64,000 nt of DNA from Brachypterus glaber (Eukaryota > Arthropoda > Insecta > Coleoptera > Kateretidae). Positions 37,208 through 48,350 of this stretch are shown piece by piece. The notes below the pieces were generated by a model. The model had not been told where the DNA came from. It did no database searches and worked only from the letters and a program-made list of their open reading frames with translations. Made by a program: the position numbers and the translations under genes. The stretch is taken from assembly GCA_958510825.1 (NCBI GenBank), contig OY294044.1, positions 42,745,550 through 42,809,549 of the forward strand. The letters run 5' to 3'. Each line of letters starts with the position of its first letter. Positions within the stretch are counted from its first letter, which is position 1.

Positions 37208-37903
37208 TACAGGGTGATTACTTGAAAACAATCCACCCCCAATATCTTGAAAACTAAGTACAATATGACAATTCTAAAAAATAGGTCAATTTGGATTTTT
37301 AATGGTTGATTTAAAATTTTCACGGTAAGTAAAATTATCCTATTTTTTTATTATTAATAAGCTATTTTTGTAAAATATCTTGCTTTAATTAAAATCATCT
37401 AACCTTAGGTTAGGAGTTGGTATTTTTATTTTTTTTTGTATATTAAAGATAGCACTCTTTAAGCTCTTTGAAATAGGGTATCGTAAGAATTGGGATAAAA
37501 TTAAAAATAAAACAGTTGAGGTGACTGGTAGCTAAAGGGTAGAAGTTAAAACCCCTATGAATTAGAGCAAAGTTATTTATTTTTAAATATTGAGCTATTT
37601 TTGTGAATATTTTGTATCATTATTTTAAAATAAAATCATCCACCCTTAAGTTGGTATATTTAATTTTTGTGTTAACCAAAATATTCTATTTTTTAAGTTC
37701 TTTTAAATTATCACAAGATGGGGTTGCTATTTAAGATTTTAATGTTGGGGTAGCTGGGACTAGGGGGTAAAAGTTACAACCCCCAAAATAATATACTTAA
37801 ATTTCCCTTTCGAAAAATCAAATTAAGTACTATTTAGAATTTTTATATTGTGATTAGTTTGCGAAATATTTGAGGTGGATCGTTTTTAAAAGATCAACCT
37901 GTA
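37208..37903. repeat. ~700-bp TA-type MITE
   Basis: The left tip TACAGGGTGATTACTTGAAA pairs with the right tip ending GATCAACCTGTA; the arms share AACAATCCACC and its near-complement. Arms are short and diverged. Confidence 0.6.
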
Positions 37904-37908
37904 TATTA

Positions 37909-38653
37909 GGGTGGGTCAAAAAAACCGACTATATTTTTTACTTTGTACTCTGAAAAATCGGTTGCTAGACACCTCTAGAAAATTCTCACCAAATATGAGC
38001 TCTTAATTTTGATAAGAAGGTCCTCTGCTTTACAATTTTCCATTTTTTCCTCAGTATTAGAAACAAAAATTCATATCTTTTTGACAACTGTTCGTTAAAA
38101 AGTATTTCTCCCCATATTCTTGTAGGAAAACGAACGCTCTATAAAGAAGGTTTCTTACAATTTTTTCGTAAACCTCACCGTTTAAAAGATATCAAAGGTT
38201 AAAGTTTAATTATTTTAAGAGACATTTGAGTTTTGCTTATGAATTTTATAACTCGCTTAGAAAAAATTGTTATGAATTGCGCAATTCACAGTTTTGTAGG
38301 AAATTAACTGCTCTACAAAAATGGTCTCTTATGATTTGTCGACTAAATTAAGCGTTTAAAAGATATTCATCGTCAAACTTCAATGAATACTAATTTTAAT
38401 AGTTTTTGATGAATAATTCGAAAAATTTCAATTTATTTTATACAAATTTGAGTTTCTATCGTAAGAGTAACTCTTATAGAAGTTTCCCTTTCGAAAATTT
38501 ATTTGAAACTTTTTTATTTTAATAATATTTTCATAAAATTTATCTTTATAATAACTTATTATTTTATTATTATTTTTTTTTCAAAATTTAATAAATCATT
38601 GACTCTGAGTTAGAAATAATGCACTAATTTTTTTTTCAATATAACCAAACATA
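37909..38653. mobile_element. One-armed copy of the 2512-3894 element
   Basis: Starts GGGTGGGTCAAAAAAACCGA after TA and follows the 2512 left arm closely, then crosses into the loop in inverted orientation and stops at AACCAAACATAC, so the opposite arm is missing. Confidence 0.85.
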
Positions 38654-38699
38654 CAAGATTATAATTCTCTTCATTCTATTAACTTAAACCAAGACTTGG

Positions 38700-38790
38700 T
38701 GTAAGATAATATGATCTTGGATAAAGATAATATGATCTTGAATCAAGATAATTACATACTTGGTTTAAGATAATATGATCTTAAATAAAT
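38700..38790. repeat. Tandem palindromic words AAGATAATATGATCTT
   Basis: Four copies of an AAGATAAT(A/T)(T/A)GATCTT-like word, itself nearly self-complementary, occur in about 90 bp. Confidence 0.6.
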
Positions 38791-39045
38791 GGTTTCGATG
38801 GCTTTGATTTAAGGAAATATCCTTAATTCTAGGACCTCAAATGTCAAGATCACGGAGGACGATCCAAGACAGTCATGGCGTTGAACATATCGAAAGCCAA
38901 GGCGGCCTTGGTTCAAGATCGTTTTGCTTTGATTCAACATATCCTCTTTTTCTGTGAATTATTAACACCATTTGAAGAATAGACAAGGAGATAAAAGTCA
39001 AAAAAAGGAATTTTGAAATTGCTTCAGCCGTAAATGAGTACCTAC

Positions 39046-39298
39046 ACTGATAAAAAAGATAATTTTGATTTATTTGGATGGCCAATTGCCAATTAAACTA
39101 TTTCAATCAAGTAATAAATTTTATTTGAGTCAAATAAATATTTAGTTCATATATATATTTTAATTTCAAAATCATTTATTAATGGGAATAAAATAGTTTA
39201 CTTGACAGAAATAAAATTTATTTGTCACAAACAAATAATTCAATTGGCCATATCCAACTAAATATTTTGTACATACAAATAAACTGTTTTATCCGTGG
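39046..39298. repeat. MITE, GGCCAATTGAATTATTTG family, copy 2
   Basis: Reverse-oriented relative of 16790-17012; tips CACTGATAAAA and (inverted) CCACGGATAAAA; shared TTCAATTGGCCATATCCAAC. Confidence 0.7.
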
Positions 39299-40194
39299 TT
39301 ACTAAAAGTTGGATTACCCTGTAGCAATAATAACCAAGTTTTCCCGAATTAAAAAAAAAATTATCAGGAAAGCAATAATATAATATTAAAACTTTCCCAG
39401 CTAAAGTGTGTTCCTAAACTTTATGTGGATTTAAGTTTTCAACGAAAACTTGTAATAAGTAGTTATTAAAAGTTCATCAAAGTAAAATTAATATTAATTA
39501 TTCCTATAAATAGGTTCACTGAAAAATAATTTAACCCTACATCGTATGAATTTTCATTTCGTCAAATCAGAGTTACAAAGTTGTATGTGCTATTTATTAT
39601 TTTTGATATACTAATACTTTTAGGTTTTATTTAATCTAGAATTTGCTTATGCCAAGTTATATCAATGTATTTTGAATAATTTTTGGTTTACAGCAAGAAT
39701 TCCATAGTTGTATGTGGTTTAAATTAATTTATTTTGGAGTTAAAAAGTCATTTACTTCTCTTCTTCTCTTTTTTGAGATTTTAATATGTTTAGGATGGAT
39801 TTAAATTGAGAACTAAAGATCATTGAGGATTAAATGTAGGAAAAAAATAACTTATAAGTCGAGACCCGCTAATCCGATTTTTAAATACAAAACTCTTGAA
39901 ACCAAAATTATAATACCTTTCAAATGAGGGATGCGAGATGGCGCCCACTTACCGCAGAAGGGTATGACGTCACTGATATGATTAACACTTAAACCCTACC
40001 CATGTTAAAAGTTACTTACTACCTAGCAGGTGGGTGTTCTGTGCTACCCAGGGGTAGTACAGTACTACTGTAAAAAGAGCTGTACCTCAATAAAAAAATA
40101 GGAGTATGCAACAACTTTATTGAACAATTATCTTACAGAACGCTTATATCATTACTTTTAAATTATTATATTTATACTGATAAGTATTATCATT
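39299..40194. other. AT-rich stretch, no gene
   Basis: No supported gene. 39950-40060 is locally GC-richer. Confidence 0.35.
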
Positions 40195-40588
40195 TTTTTG
40201 AGAAGTAAAGGCAAATTTTGACCGGATGATCTGCATAAATGTACTTTTGACACATGATGCAACTGGTATGGCTTTGACGGTCTCGTGCTTTTGCGTAGAA
40301 GCTGCATTTTCCCACTGACTTGTTTTCTTGTACTATCAACCAAATTTTATATTTAGTCCCAGAATTCTATCAATACTTTCCCGAAGATACATTGGCAAAG
40401 TTAGTCAAGACAGTCGTTCTTCTATATAGCGACAATGCTAAAGTTTTCATATGTAAGTCTATTAAAAAAATTTTCTTTGTCTTCAGATTTGGACCCAAAA
40501 GAACTAGGGTATTTACTCCTACAATATCAAAAGTCGATAATATATTTACAGTAATAATTTTCACTTCAGGTGAGCGCGCTTTCAACTT
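40195..40588 (-). pseudogene. piggyBac-like transposase C-terminus
   Basis: Minus-strand relic in more than one frame. The upstream part gives STFDIVGVNTLVLLG followed by KTKKIFLIDL, resembling the late catalytic region of piggyBac-type DDD transposases. About 200 bp on, another frame gives GKCSFYAKARDR, then TSCIMCQKYI and ADHPVKIC, the C-terminal Cys/His-rich finger of that family. Stops and shifts separate them. The 5' part is absent, the upstream side being followed by a MITE at 40656. Family assignment rests on motif order only. Confidence 0.5.
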
Positions 40589-40655
40589 TAGATGATATTT
40601 TTTAATGTTCTTTTACAAAAAAAAAGTGGGATATGTTTGTCCCAATATAAAATAT

Positions 40656-40773
40656 TATGTGACCCTGCAAAAACAAAATTTCGGATTCATTTGTAAAAAC
40701 CTTTTCTACGTAAGAATCCGACAAAAAAAAGCAAAACGTTAATTTGACATACTAACTGGTGCAGGGTCACATA
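40656..40773. repeat. 118-bp MITE, TATGTGACCCTGCA ends
   Basis: Perfect 14-bp TIR TATGTGACCCTGCA at 40656 and its complement ending 40773; TA at both ends; no coding capacity. Confidence 0.8.
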
Positions 40774-40981
40774 TGTGGAGGTGACTTTCAAAACGCAGTT
40801 TTTGACATTTTTTGAAAAATTGAGATAATGATGGTGTTTACACTGTTAATGCATATTCGATCTATTGATCCAAAAAAAAAAATTAAAAAATTTGTTATTT
40901 CATATTAGTTGTTTCAATGCGGGGTTCATAGCCCTCAACACCTGGTCCCTAGGGACCTTTGTGTTTACCGCACAGACCTCC

Positions 40982-43900
40982 TCAGAGCATCCCTGTTTCT
41001 TTTAAAAAGTCCAGGTATGGTTTCAGGGGAGTGTTCATGATCTCGTTTGGTTCCAGAGAGTCGTTCCCAAAGTACTTCCATCTTAGGCCTATTAGCGATG
41101 GACATTCACATATGAGGTGGTAGGGTTCTTCATCCCCTTCCCCACATCTCCTGCACACGGGGCTCGTAATCTGTCCCATTACGTGTCGGTGCTTGTTCAG
41201 TAAGCAGTGTCCAGTTATTATACCCGTTATTGTTCTCAGTTGACTCCTGGACATGCCTAGAAGTAAGCTGGTTCTTTTCTTGGTAGGTCCTCCTAGGAAG
41301 AGTTTGGAGTGCCTCATTCTAGGAGCATCTATCCAGTGTTGCTGGTGTTCATCCCGCAACATTCTCCTGACCTCGTGTCTGGCCGTGGAATATGATACCC
41401 CACAGCACGGTTCTGGTCCTGTGAGTACAGCTTCACTTCCCTTTCTCGCAAGGTCGTCTGCCTTCTCATTACCATCTATACCTTGATGTCCTGGAACCCA
41501 TATCAAATTTACTTTGTTATGTTCAGCCAGTTTACATAGCTCGTTGTGGCATTCGTATACCAGTTCTGAGCTAAAGGCATATGAGTCTAATGCCTTTATC
41601 GCTGCCTGGCTGTCCGAAATGATATTTACTGTCCTACCCGTGTAGGACGCCGATGTCATTTCTTGTGCGCAGACATAAATCGCATAGATTTCAGCTTGGA
41701 AAACTGTTGCCTTGGTTCCCAGGTTTAAGCTAATTTCTTTGCCCGGTCCATGGATTCCTGCTCCGGTCCCTTCTTTCATTTTGGATCCATCTGTATACCA
41801 GGTTTCACCTTTTAGTAGTTTAGGGTATAGTCCATTTTTCCATGCATCCCGGCTAGGTATCTCAGCCTTTGCCGGTTGCCTGAAATCATAGACTATAGCG
41901 ATCCTATCTGTTTTCATGGATAGTATATCTGTATTGTCAATGTTCTCAAAGATTTTAGTATGTTCCAACCCTCTATGGCGGTCTCCCATGCCGTTAATCC
42001 TTAGTCTGTACGCTGCCATAAGTGCCTCTGTTTTTGCCACCAAGTGCAATGGAGGTAGGTCCAGTAGGACTTCTAGTGCTGCGGTGGGAGTAGTGCTCAT
42101 TGCCCCCACTATCCCGATGCAGGCAAGTCTTTGTGCCTTGCTTAGAATCAGTCTGTTAGTAGTGGAATTGGCTTTATGCCACCACACTAACGCCCCATAT
42201 GTCACTATGGGTTTTACAATTACATTGTATACCCAGTGCAACATTCCGGGTTTAATTCCCCAGTTTTTACCAAACATGCGTCTACAGGCCCATAGTGCTC
42301 TAATAGCTTTGTTTGTTTGTTTGTTTGTTTGTTTAACCTCATACTATTCTACTTAATTAAGCATCCCCTAAGTCCAGGACTTGTGTGGGCTAGTAGTAGA
42401 GGGAACCACCGGCTTATACTGACTTTCGAACCAGTTTCTAGGGAGTGTCCGTTTCACTTATCGCCTTCGACAAATTTCAATTATTAATTAACTGAAAAAG
42501 GCAAATCGGCGCCAGTGAGAATCGAACTCACGATAGTAGACTTGCTATGCATACGCGCTAGCCACTACGCTATGCCTCCCAATAATTGTTGGTTTTATCT
42601 GTTAGATGGGGTTTATAAGACAACTTGCTATCCAAGATTACTCCTAGATATTTTGCTTGCCCCACTAACTTCAGCTTAGTTCCAAATAACCTTGGAGGCT
42701 CAATTAAGAGTTTCCTTTTGTTGGTAAATGGAATAAGTGTGGTTTTTGTAGGGTTTACCGACAGTCCCACTCTTCTACACCAATTCTCTATGACCTTTAG
42801 GGCTCCCTGCATCACTTCTGATACAGTTTTGCCGTACTTGCCACATACGAGAACCGTTATATCATCAGCATATCCCTGAGCATAGAAGCCATGTCTCTCC
42901 AATTCCTCCAGAAGACTGTTCACCACGAGGCACCATAGGAGTGGCGATAACGCCCCTCCTTGAGGACATCCTTTCGCGACCAGCACTTCTATCATTGATT
43001 GTTGGAGTGATGCCTCAATAGTTCTGTTTTTCAGCATGGTCATTACCCATCTACATATTGTATCTGGTACCCCATGTCTATTGAGTGCATTTTCTATTGA
43101 TTCATATGAGGTATTATCAAATGCCCCCTCTATGTCCAATAGAGCAGCTAGACAAATTCCTTTGTCTTTAATTGCCTTCTCTGCTCTTTTTGCTAGCTCG
43201 TGTATAGCTAGTTCGCAGGATTTACCTGCTTGATATGCATACTGGAGCCTGTGCAAGGGTCTTGTTTTCAAGACCTTGTCCCTTATGTATCTATCAAGCA
43301 GTTTCTCTAATGTTTTTAGGAGAAATGACGTTAGGCTTATCGGTCGATACGCCTTGGCTTCGGCATATGTTGCCTTGCCAGGTTTAGGTAGAAAAATTAC
43401 CTTTACCTTCCTCCAGCCCTTCGGTATATATCCAAAGGCCAAACTTGCCCTAAGTAGATTAACTACTGGTGTAGTTAGTGCGCTTATCCCGTTCTGTAGC
43501 AAAGCAGGAAACACACCATCCTTCCCAGCAGCCTTAAATGGTTTGAATGAATTCACGGCCCATTTAAGCTTTTTAGCATCCACTATTTTGGATGCAAGCT
43601 TCCAGTCTGCCCTGGTGGGCCTCCTTAAGCCTTCTGTCTGTATGTTATTGTTCTCATTACCCCGGTTCCTTTCAGACCCTGGGAAGTGAGTTTTTAACAT
43701 AACCTCTAGCGTCTCTTCTGCCGTTTCAGAGTAGGCCCCTGATTCGGTTTTTATAGATCCTAGGTTATAATCTTTTTCTTTTCGGAGGGCCCTTTGGAGT
43801 CGTGAACATGTAGGTGTATCTTCGATACCCTGACAGAACTTCCTCCAGGATTCCCTCTTTGAGGTCTTGATAGCTTTGCTATATCGGGCGAGAGATGCTT

Positions 43901-44882
43901 TATAGATCTCCCATTCGTCCGTGTTTTTAGCTCGGTTAAACAGCCTTCTCGTGTCCTTTCTCATTTCTGAGAGTTCCTCATTCCACCACTCAACATTTTT
44001 ACAAACCCTGCGTGGTTTTAGTGGACAGCTGGACTCGTAGGCTGATATTATCGCCGACTGTAGAGAGTCGCTAGCAATCTCTAAGTCCACAACACTGGTG
44101 ATTCTTCCCCCAGGACATTCCCTTAGGCCCCGATCTAGTTCCCTTTCATAGGATGCCCAGTCGGTTCTCTTGGGATTCCTGTACATTAGAGCTTCCTCGT
44201 GTTGTGTGTCTAGGTCATAGCGTATGTATCTATGATCCGATAAACTCGGCTCATCTGAGACATGCCACCTTTTCACTAAATCGCTAAAGTGCCTTGTTGC
44301 CACGGTAATATCTATTACTTCCCCTCTCACTGCTGTGACAAAGGTGTGTTCATTCCCGCGATTTAAAACATCTAGATTATTAGCTAGAAGAAATTCAAGT
44401 AGAGACTCACCTCGGTTATTGATGTCACTGCTGCCCCACACGATGTGGTGCGCGTTGGCATCGCACCCGAGTAGCATTTCCAGGTTTCTACTGTCACAGT
44501 GTGCTACTAAGCGCCTCATCTCATCCGTCGGTGGGGCACCTGCTTGATCGTATGGTAGGTAGATGGATCCCAGAATTGCTTCTTCCTCCTTTCCCTCCAA
44601 TGTCAAGTTGATCTTTGCAGCCACTAGGTCCCTGCAACAGAAATCCCATAAGGGCAATATATTAATATTTTTCTTTGCAATTATGCATGCACGAGGGTTG
44701 CTTACCACCGGGTTGTATGTAGCCCAGTCTCTTGCGATCGCCCCTATCCCTCTGATCTTCCCCTCGATCGCCCAGGGTTCCTGAATCAGAATAATATCAA
44801 TATTATTTTTTATTATAAATGCACCCAGGGCAGCAGATGCCGCCCTGCACTTATGTAAATTTACCTGTAAAATCTTCAGCAT
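40982..44882 (-). pseudogene. LINE ORF2 (EN-RT-RNase H), split by a SINE
   Basis: Start at 44882 (7-nt overlap with ORF1). Residues 1-225 are an apurinic-type endonuclease (LQVNLHKCRAA, IQEPW, GCDANAHH, SDHRYI). The reverse transcriptase follows at about 440-760 with VIFLPKPGK, KAYRPISLTSF, LLDIEGAFD, GCPQGGALSPLLW and the catalytic YADD. After the SINE come the thumb and an RNase H with TWYTDGS, QAEIYA, ISDSQAA and WVPGHQGIDGNEKADDLA, all acidic residues present. The C-terminus holds CRRCGEGDEEPYHLICEC, a CCHC knuckle. Without the SINE the frame is continuous, about 1207 aa, breaking only inside a Lys codon between 42586 and 42308. The frame either side has no other stop, so the loss of function is recent. 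Confidence 0.9.
42308..42585 (-). mobile_element. tRNA-derived SINE inside LINE ORF2
   Basis: Minus strand. The tRNA-like head starts GGGAGGCATAGCGTAGTGGC at 42580 with an A-box (TAGCGTAGTGGC) and a B-box (GAGTTCGATTCTC at about 42510-42522). A body of about 165 bp without tRNA likeness follows, then a (CAAA)n tail at 42308-42334. The flanking AAACCAACAA (5') and AAACAAACAA merging with the tail (3') look like a ~10-bp target duplication with one change. The head will not fold as a normal tRNA (acceptor arms do not pair), so it is a SINE and not a gene. Pol III transcription from the A/B boxes is expected. Confidence 0.85.
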
Positions 44883-46363
44883 TGGCTTTCTTCTACAGGC
44901 TTCTCACCAGCAGGTTCCTCCGTTCCCTTTCTGGTGTCTGGTCCACTTACGCCCCCAGTTTCTTGTTCCATCAGCTCTGGATCATTTGCTGACCCTGATG
45001 GAATTTCTTGCCCTGCAGTATCGCTAGGCTCCTGCTGGGCAATGGGTTCTGGTCCTGTTATCGGACCAGGGACTGCAACTTCCGCCCCGGTTTCCGCAGT
45101 TTTAGGGTCTACTTCCATGGGAGTTCCTGTCGGATCCTCCCTTTCGGCATTCCCTTTCGCTGCTTCTCCCTGAGTTTTACTCGTTGCAGCCCCCTTATCT
45201 TTTGTTCCACCGATGGCCCAAAATTGTATTCTGCCTAGGGTATAGGCGAGTTTGTTGCCCCGATCCAGAATCGTCTTCCATGAGCCTTCGCCCATGGTGA
45301 TGACCAAGTTCTGACCCTTTGCGTCGGCCTTGGCATCAACGACCTTCCAACCGGCAGTCTGAAGACCCTTGTTTTGGGTCTGCAGCCTTTTCAGGACTTT
45401 GGCCGGTTCCGTTACCGGTCCCGGGATCCATACCCCTGCCCTTACCAGCTTGGGTAACTCCGTTGCCTTCATTACCGCAAGCTTGGCCCCTGCCCAGGGT
45501 TGGGTTTGTGGTATCACCGCACGCAACCAGTCGCTAGTGTCCTGGTCCGTGCAGATGATAATCACTGCCCCTCCCTGTCGATATACGTGTTCAAACATAG
45601 GTGACGGTCCCCCTTCGGGTATGTCATCAATTTTGCCCACGATTGCTGCTTTGAGTGCTTCTGTCTGCTCCTCAGAAATAGCATTCTCAGGAAATCCCTC
45701 GGCTACAATAGCCATTTTCAACCCTGATAAGGCCGCTTTGTAGCTGGGTGCTTCCGCTCCCCTGCTGAGCTTGGCTGGCCTTCTTCCTTGTGGGGTTCTC
45801 GATTCAGATCTGCTCCTTTTGGGAGCTTTCTGATCCTTCCCCCCTTGTTTTTTCGCGGTAACAGGTTTCGGCGTAATTGGGGGCATTCTCACGCCCCCAG
45901 CTTTTCCTCCACTTGTACCGGGTTCACCTAGATTTCGCTTTTGCGTCTCTAGTGCTGCCTTCTGTTTTGCAGCCTTCCTTCTTTGTGCACCCGAGAGTCT
46001 TTTCTCCCTCAGGCGGAATGTTTGCAGACCTTCCAGTACTCTCTCCGTCTGCACTTTAAGATCGGGTTTTTCAGCCCTACCTCCAGTGTTCGGGAGATTG
46101 CCCTGGGGGTCTGGATTGCTCGTCGATGCAACTTGCGGGTTTGAGTTGGACGTCAGATGCGCCCCACTGCCCACATTTTGCACCGCGGATCCACCCTGCT
46201 CTGTTTGCGGCAGGGGCCTCTGAGAAGTCCCACTGCTTGCACCCTGAGAGGTGGATGGTGTGATACCTGAAAGGTTTTTTAAAATTTTTATCTTTCTGTT
46301 CTTCATCTTGTTCCCACGAAAGTGCACGATTTTGTCGGTCGCACTGGTGGTGACGGCTTTCAC
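44876..46363 (-). CDS. LINE ORF1 protein, DUF4780-like
   Basis: 495 aa, open throughout. The first ~200 residues are low-complexity, rich in Gln/Ser/Gly/Pro and then Lys/Arg (APKRSRSESRTPQGRRPAK), suited to nucleic-acid binding. Residues ~205-385 form a compact domain with YKAALSGLKMAIVAEGFPEN, GGAVIIICTDQDTSDWL, ELPKLVRAGVWIPGP and AYTLGRIQFWAIGG, which I match to DUF4780, the usual ORF1 domain of Loa-type elements in insects. The C-terminal ~100 residues are acidic and Pro/Thr-rich. I see no CCHC knuckles. The expected role is RNA chaperone in the element's ribonucleoprotein. The first in-frame Met after the leader is used as start; the stop overlaps the ORF2 start as ATGCTGA, suggesting termination-reinitiation. 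Confidence 0.85.
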   Translation of the reverse strand: MKAVTTSATDKIVHFRGNKMKNRKIKILKNLSGITPSTSQGASSGTSQRPLPQTEQGGSAVQNVGSGAHLTSNSNPQVASTSNPDPQGNLPNTGGRAEKPDLKVQTERVLEGLQTFRLREKRLSGAQRRKAAKQKAALETQKRNLGEPGTSGGKAGGVRMPPITPKPVTAKKQGGKDQKAPKRSRSESRTPQGRRPAKLSRGAEAPSYKAALSGLKMAIVAEGFPENAISEEQTEALKAAIVGKIDDIPEGGPSPMFEHVYRQGGAVIIICTDQDTSDWLRAVIPQTQPWAGAKLAVMKATELPKLVRAGVWIPGPVTEPAKVLKRLQTQNKGLQTAGWKVVDAKADAKGQNLVITMGEGSWKTILDRGNKLAYTLGRIQFWAIGGTKDKGAATSKTQGEAAKGNAEREDPTGTPMEVDPKTAETGAEVAVPGPITGPEPIAQQEPSDTAGQEIPSGSANDPELMEQETGGVSGPDTRKGTEEPAGEKPVEESQC

Positions 46364-46759
46364 CAGTGAAGGCTATTTCCTGCCCGGGTTCCGCCCGGTG
46401 CCCGGGAGGTGGCGTCGCCAGACGGTGATCCTCCTCATCACCCATGCATCTCCTCGGCGCGATACCACGCTCACCTTGAGATTGAGGGGTTTTTTCTGTG
46501 GTACCTTCCACTTTGGTCCAGCCGGTTAAGGCAAGACCACGATCCCCAGTCCCTCTGTTACCACTACCCCCCTGCCTGGACATGGGGGATCAGTGCAGTC
46601 CCTGTGGGGGCACTGCTACCCCCTGTCCATTTAGGGGAGGTCGTTGCAGCACACAGAGGGGTACCGGTTTGACTGCTGATCAGTTTTAAAGCTCCCCCAC
46701 CGGAGTCATTGGGATGTGGGCCCAATGACCCACTCGTCAAGGCGGCAGTCTCAGGGGAG
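46364..46759 (-). promoter_or_regulatory. LINE 5' leader, presumed internal promoter
   Basis: Non-LTR elements of this group normally start transcription from their own first bases; this is inferred, no core element was identified. The leader contains short upstream frames (46564-46767 and 46077-46583) that overlap the ORF1 start and could reduce its translation. Confidence 0.35.
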
Positions 46760-46771
46760 TATTTCATATTA

Positions 46772-48319
46772 AAAATTTAGTTAGAAAACCACGTGGAAAA
46801 ACAAAACGCAGTTTTTGAACCAAAGCTTGACTTTCAAAACGCAGTTTTTAATTAATTATACTACTGTCAATATAGGTTTCAACTGCGACTAAATTCCTCA
46901 GTCAAAAAAAGTATGTATTCCTATAGATTTTAGGATGGGAAGTTCAATAAAAAAAAGTCTATAAATTTTCGAGTTTCGGAAGACCCTTAAACGGCCCTTA
47001 AAACACCCTAAAAACTCGTTTTTGCTCTATAATTTTGATTGAAATCTACTAGAAACAAAAACTGCACAGAAAATGAAAGAGCACAAAAAATACAATAAAA
47101 TTGCTTAATATTTTTTTCCCTTAATTTCTATTTGTTGGAAGATATAACGCATTTAAAGTCGTAACTCACTCGTTGTTAAAACATTTTAGGACTGGCTGCC
47201 ATTTTAACACCCTTTTATATATCGGCTTAATATCTTTCAAAATATCTTAAATATATCTAATGACGATTTATGCAAAATTTTAGCTTAATCTGATTAGGGT
47301 TTACAAAACCCCTATACGCCCCCTCTTATTTATATACGCCCCAGTTTTTAAGGGACTAAGCTCACCAAAACGTTTAAAATTTGTAGTATTATGGTTTTTG
47401 GGTCAAGAAACACTTTGGATAAAGTCTACCACTCTAAGAGGCACACAGAAAAATATTGGCCTTTGGACAAAAAATAAAATAAAATTATATAGCAATTTTC
47501 AAATTATACATTTTTTTTATTTTTCCCCATTTGCCCCCTTGCCGCACCCCAATGTTCACCAAAAACAATCCCGAGCGAGAACTTTTGGTAACATACCTAT
47601 ATGCCGAATTTCAAGTCTCTAGCTTAAAGCGTTCTTAAGTTATCCCACAAGATTTCTCAGACAGACCGATCGACCGACCAAACGACCGACCGATTGACAA
47701 TTTTTGTTCTTTGCTTGAAATAGATTTATATCGACATAAAACGTTATAAAACACAAAAATACGCAAAAAATTTTTTTGAAAATTTTTGCACGAATACAAG
47801 GCTTTTCGAAATGTTAAAAAAAAATTAAAATGGGAAAGCACAATAGACTCATACGTTGAGAATGTATGTACAATGTACAATATGGGTCTATTTATAAGTT
47901 AAGTAACACTTTGAAGGGAGACCCCCTCACCCCCTAGTGTCATGTTGTGTGTTGAGTTAAATTAAAAAAGCGTTACACAGAGAGGTTCAAAACAGTAAAA
48001 AAAGGTTTTACATAATATATGCACAGCTCCTGTATACTATTTGTATCTATACTTACCTAAAAAATATTAAGGAAATCTATTAATAATATTCATTTAAATG
48101 CTGGACTATCAAAACGCAGTTTTTATGCTTTGACTTTCAAAACGCAGTTTTTGATTTTTTTAATATGCAATTTTTTTAATAATTAGTGAAACTGATTTAA
48201 TTCGCCAATGTAATTTAACTATTCTCTCTAAAATAGATAATACCTGATGTTCATTGGTACTATAATAGCTGTTATAGTTCCTAAATTAATACTTGGTTGA
48301 TATCTCGAAATGTGTTATT
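46772..48319. other. Right part of the host element, no gene
   Basis: Contains a second GACCGACCGA-type dispersed repeat (about 47550-47700, with ACCAAAAACAATCCCGAG) and repeated CAAAACGCAGTTTTT words. ORFs at 47398 and 47635 are unrecognised and overlap repeats. Confidence 0.45.
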
Positions 48320-48350
48320 TGTCAAAAACTGCGTTTTGAAAGTCACCTCC

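Larger units (their letters stand above)
40908..46759 (-). mobile_element. Full-length Loa/I-like non-LTR retrotransposon
   Basis: A 5.85-kb minus-strand element bracketed by a perfect 12-bp target duplication TATTTCATATTA (40896-40907 and 46760-46771). Order: ~400-bp 5' leader, ORF1, ORF2 overlapping ORF1 by 7 nt, and a 74-bp 3' end finishing GAAACAAC with no poly(A). Clearly GC-richer than its surroundings. ORF2 has apurinic-type endonuclease, reverse transcriptase and RNase H, the architecture of the Loa/I group. The exact duplication and otherwise open reading frames imply a young copy, now inactivated by a SINE at 42308-42585. Confidence 0.92.
40777..48350. mobile_element. Inverted-repeat element hosting the LINE
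   Basis: GGAGGTGACTTTCAAAACGC at 40777 and its complement ending at 48350 bound a unit whose inner side has extra GACTTTCAAAACGCAGTTTT copies at about 46830, 48107 and 48128. Subtracting the LINE and its duplication leaves about 1.7 kb. It includes a copy of the GACCGACCGA-type repeat (47550-47700). No transposase is seen. Confidence 0.6.

Noticed and set aside
42501..42580. tRNA gene on the minus strand
   Set aside because: A- and B-boxes are present, but the acceptor arms do not pair and the sequence continues into a body with a (CAAA)n tail inside a LINE ORF; it is a SINE head.
46077..46583. Alternative LINE ORF1 of 168 codons in another frame
   Set aside because: It overlaps the start of the 495-codon ORF1, lacks the DUF4780-like domain and has a basic low-complexity composition; treated as an overlapping upstream frame.
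41253..46689. Many plus-strand ORFs of 60-146 codons
   Set aside because: They are antisense shadows of the GC-richer LINE ORF1 and ORF2, with no family resemblance of their own.
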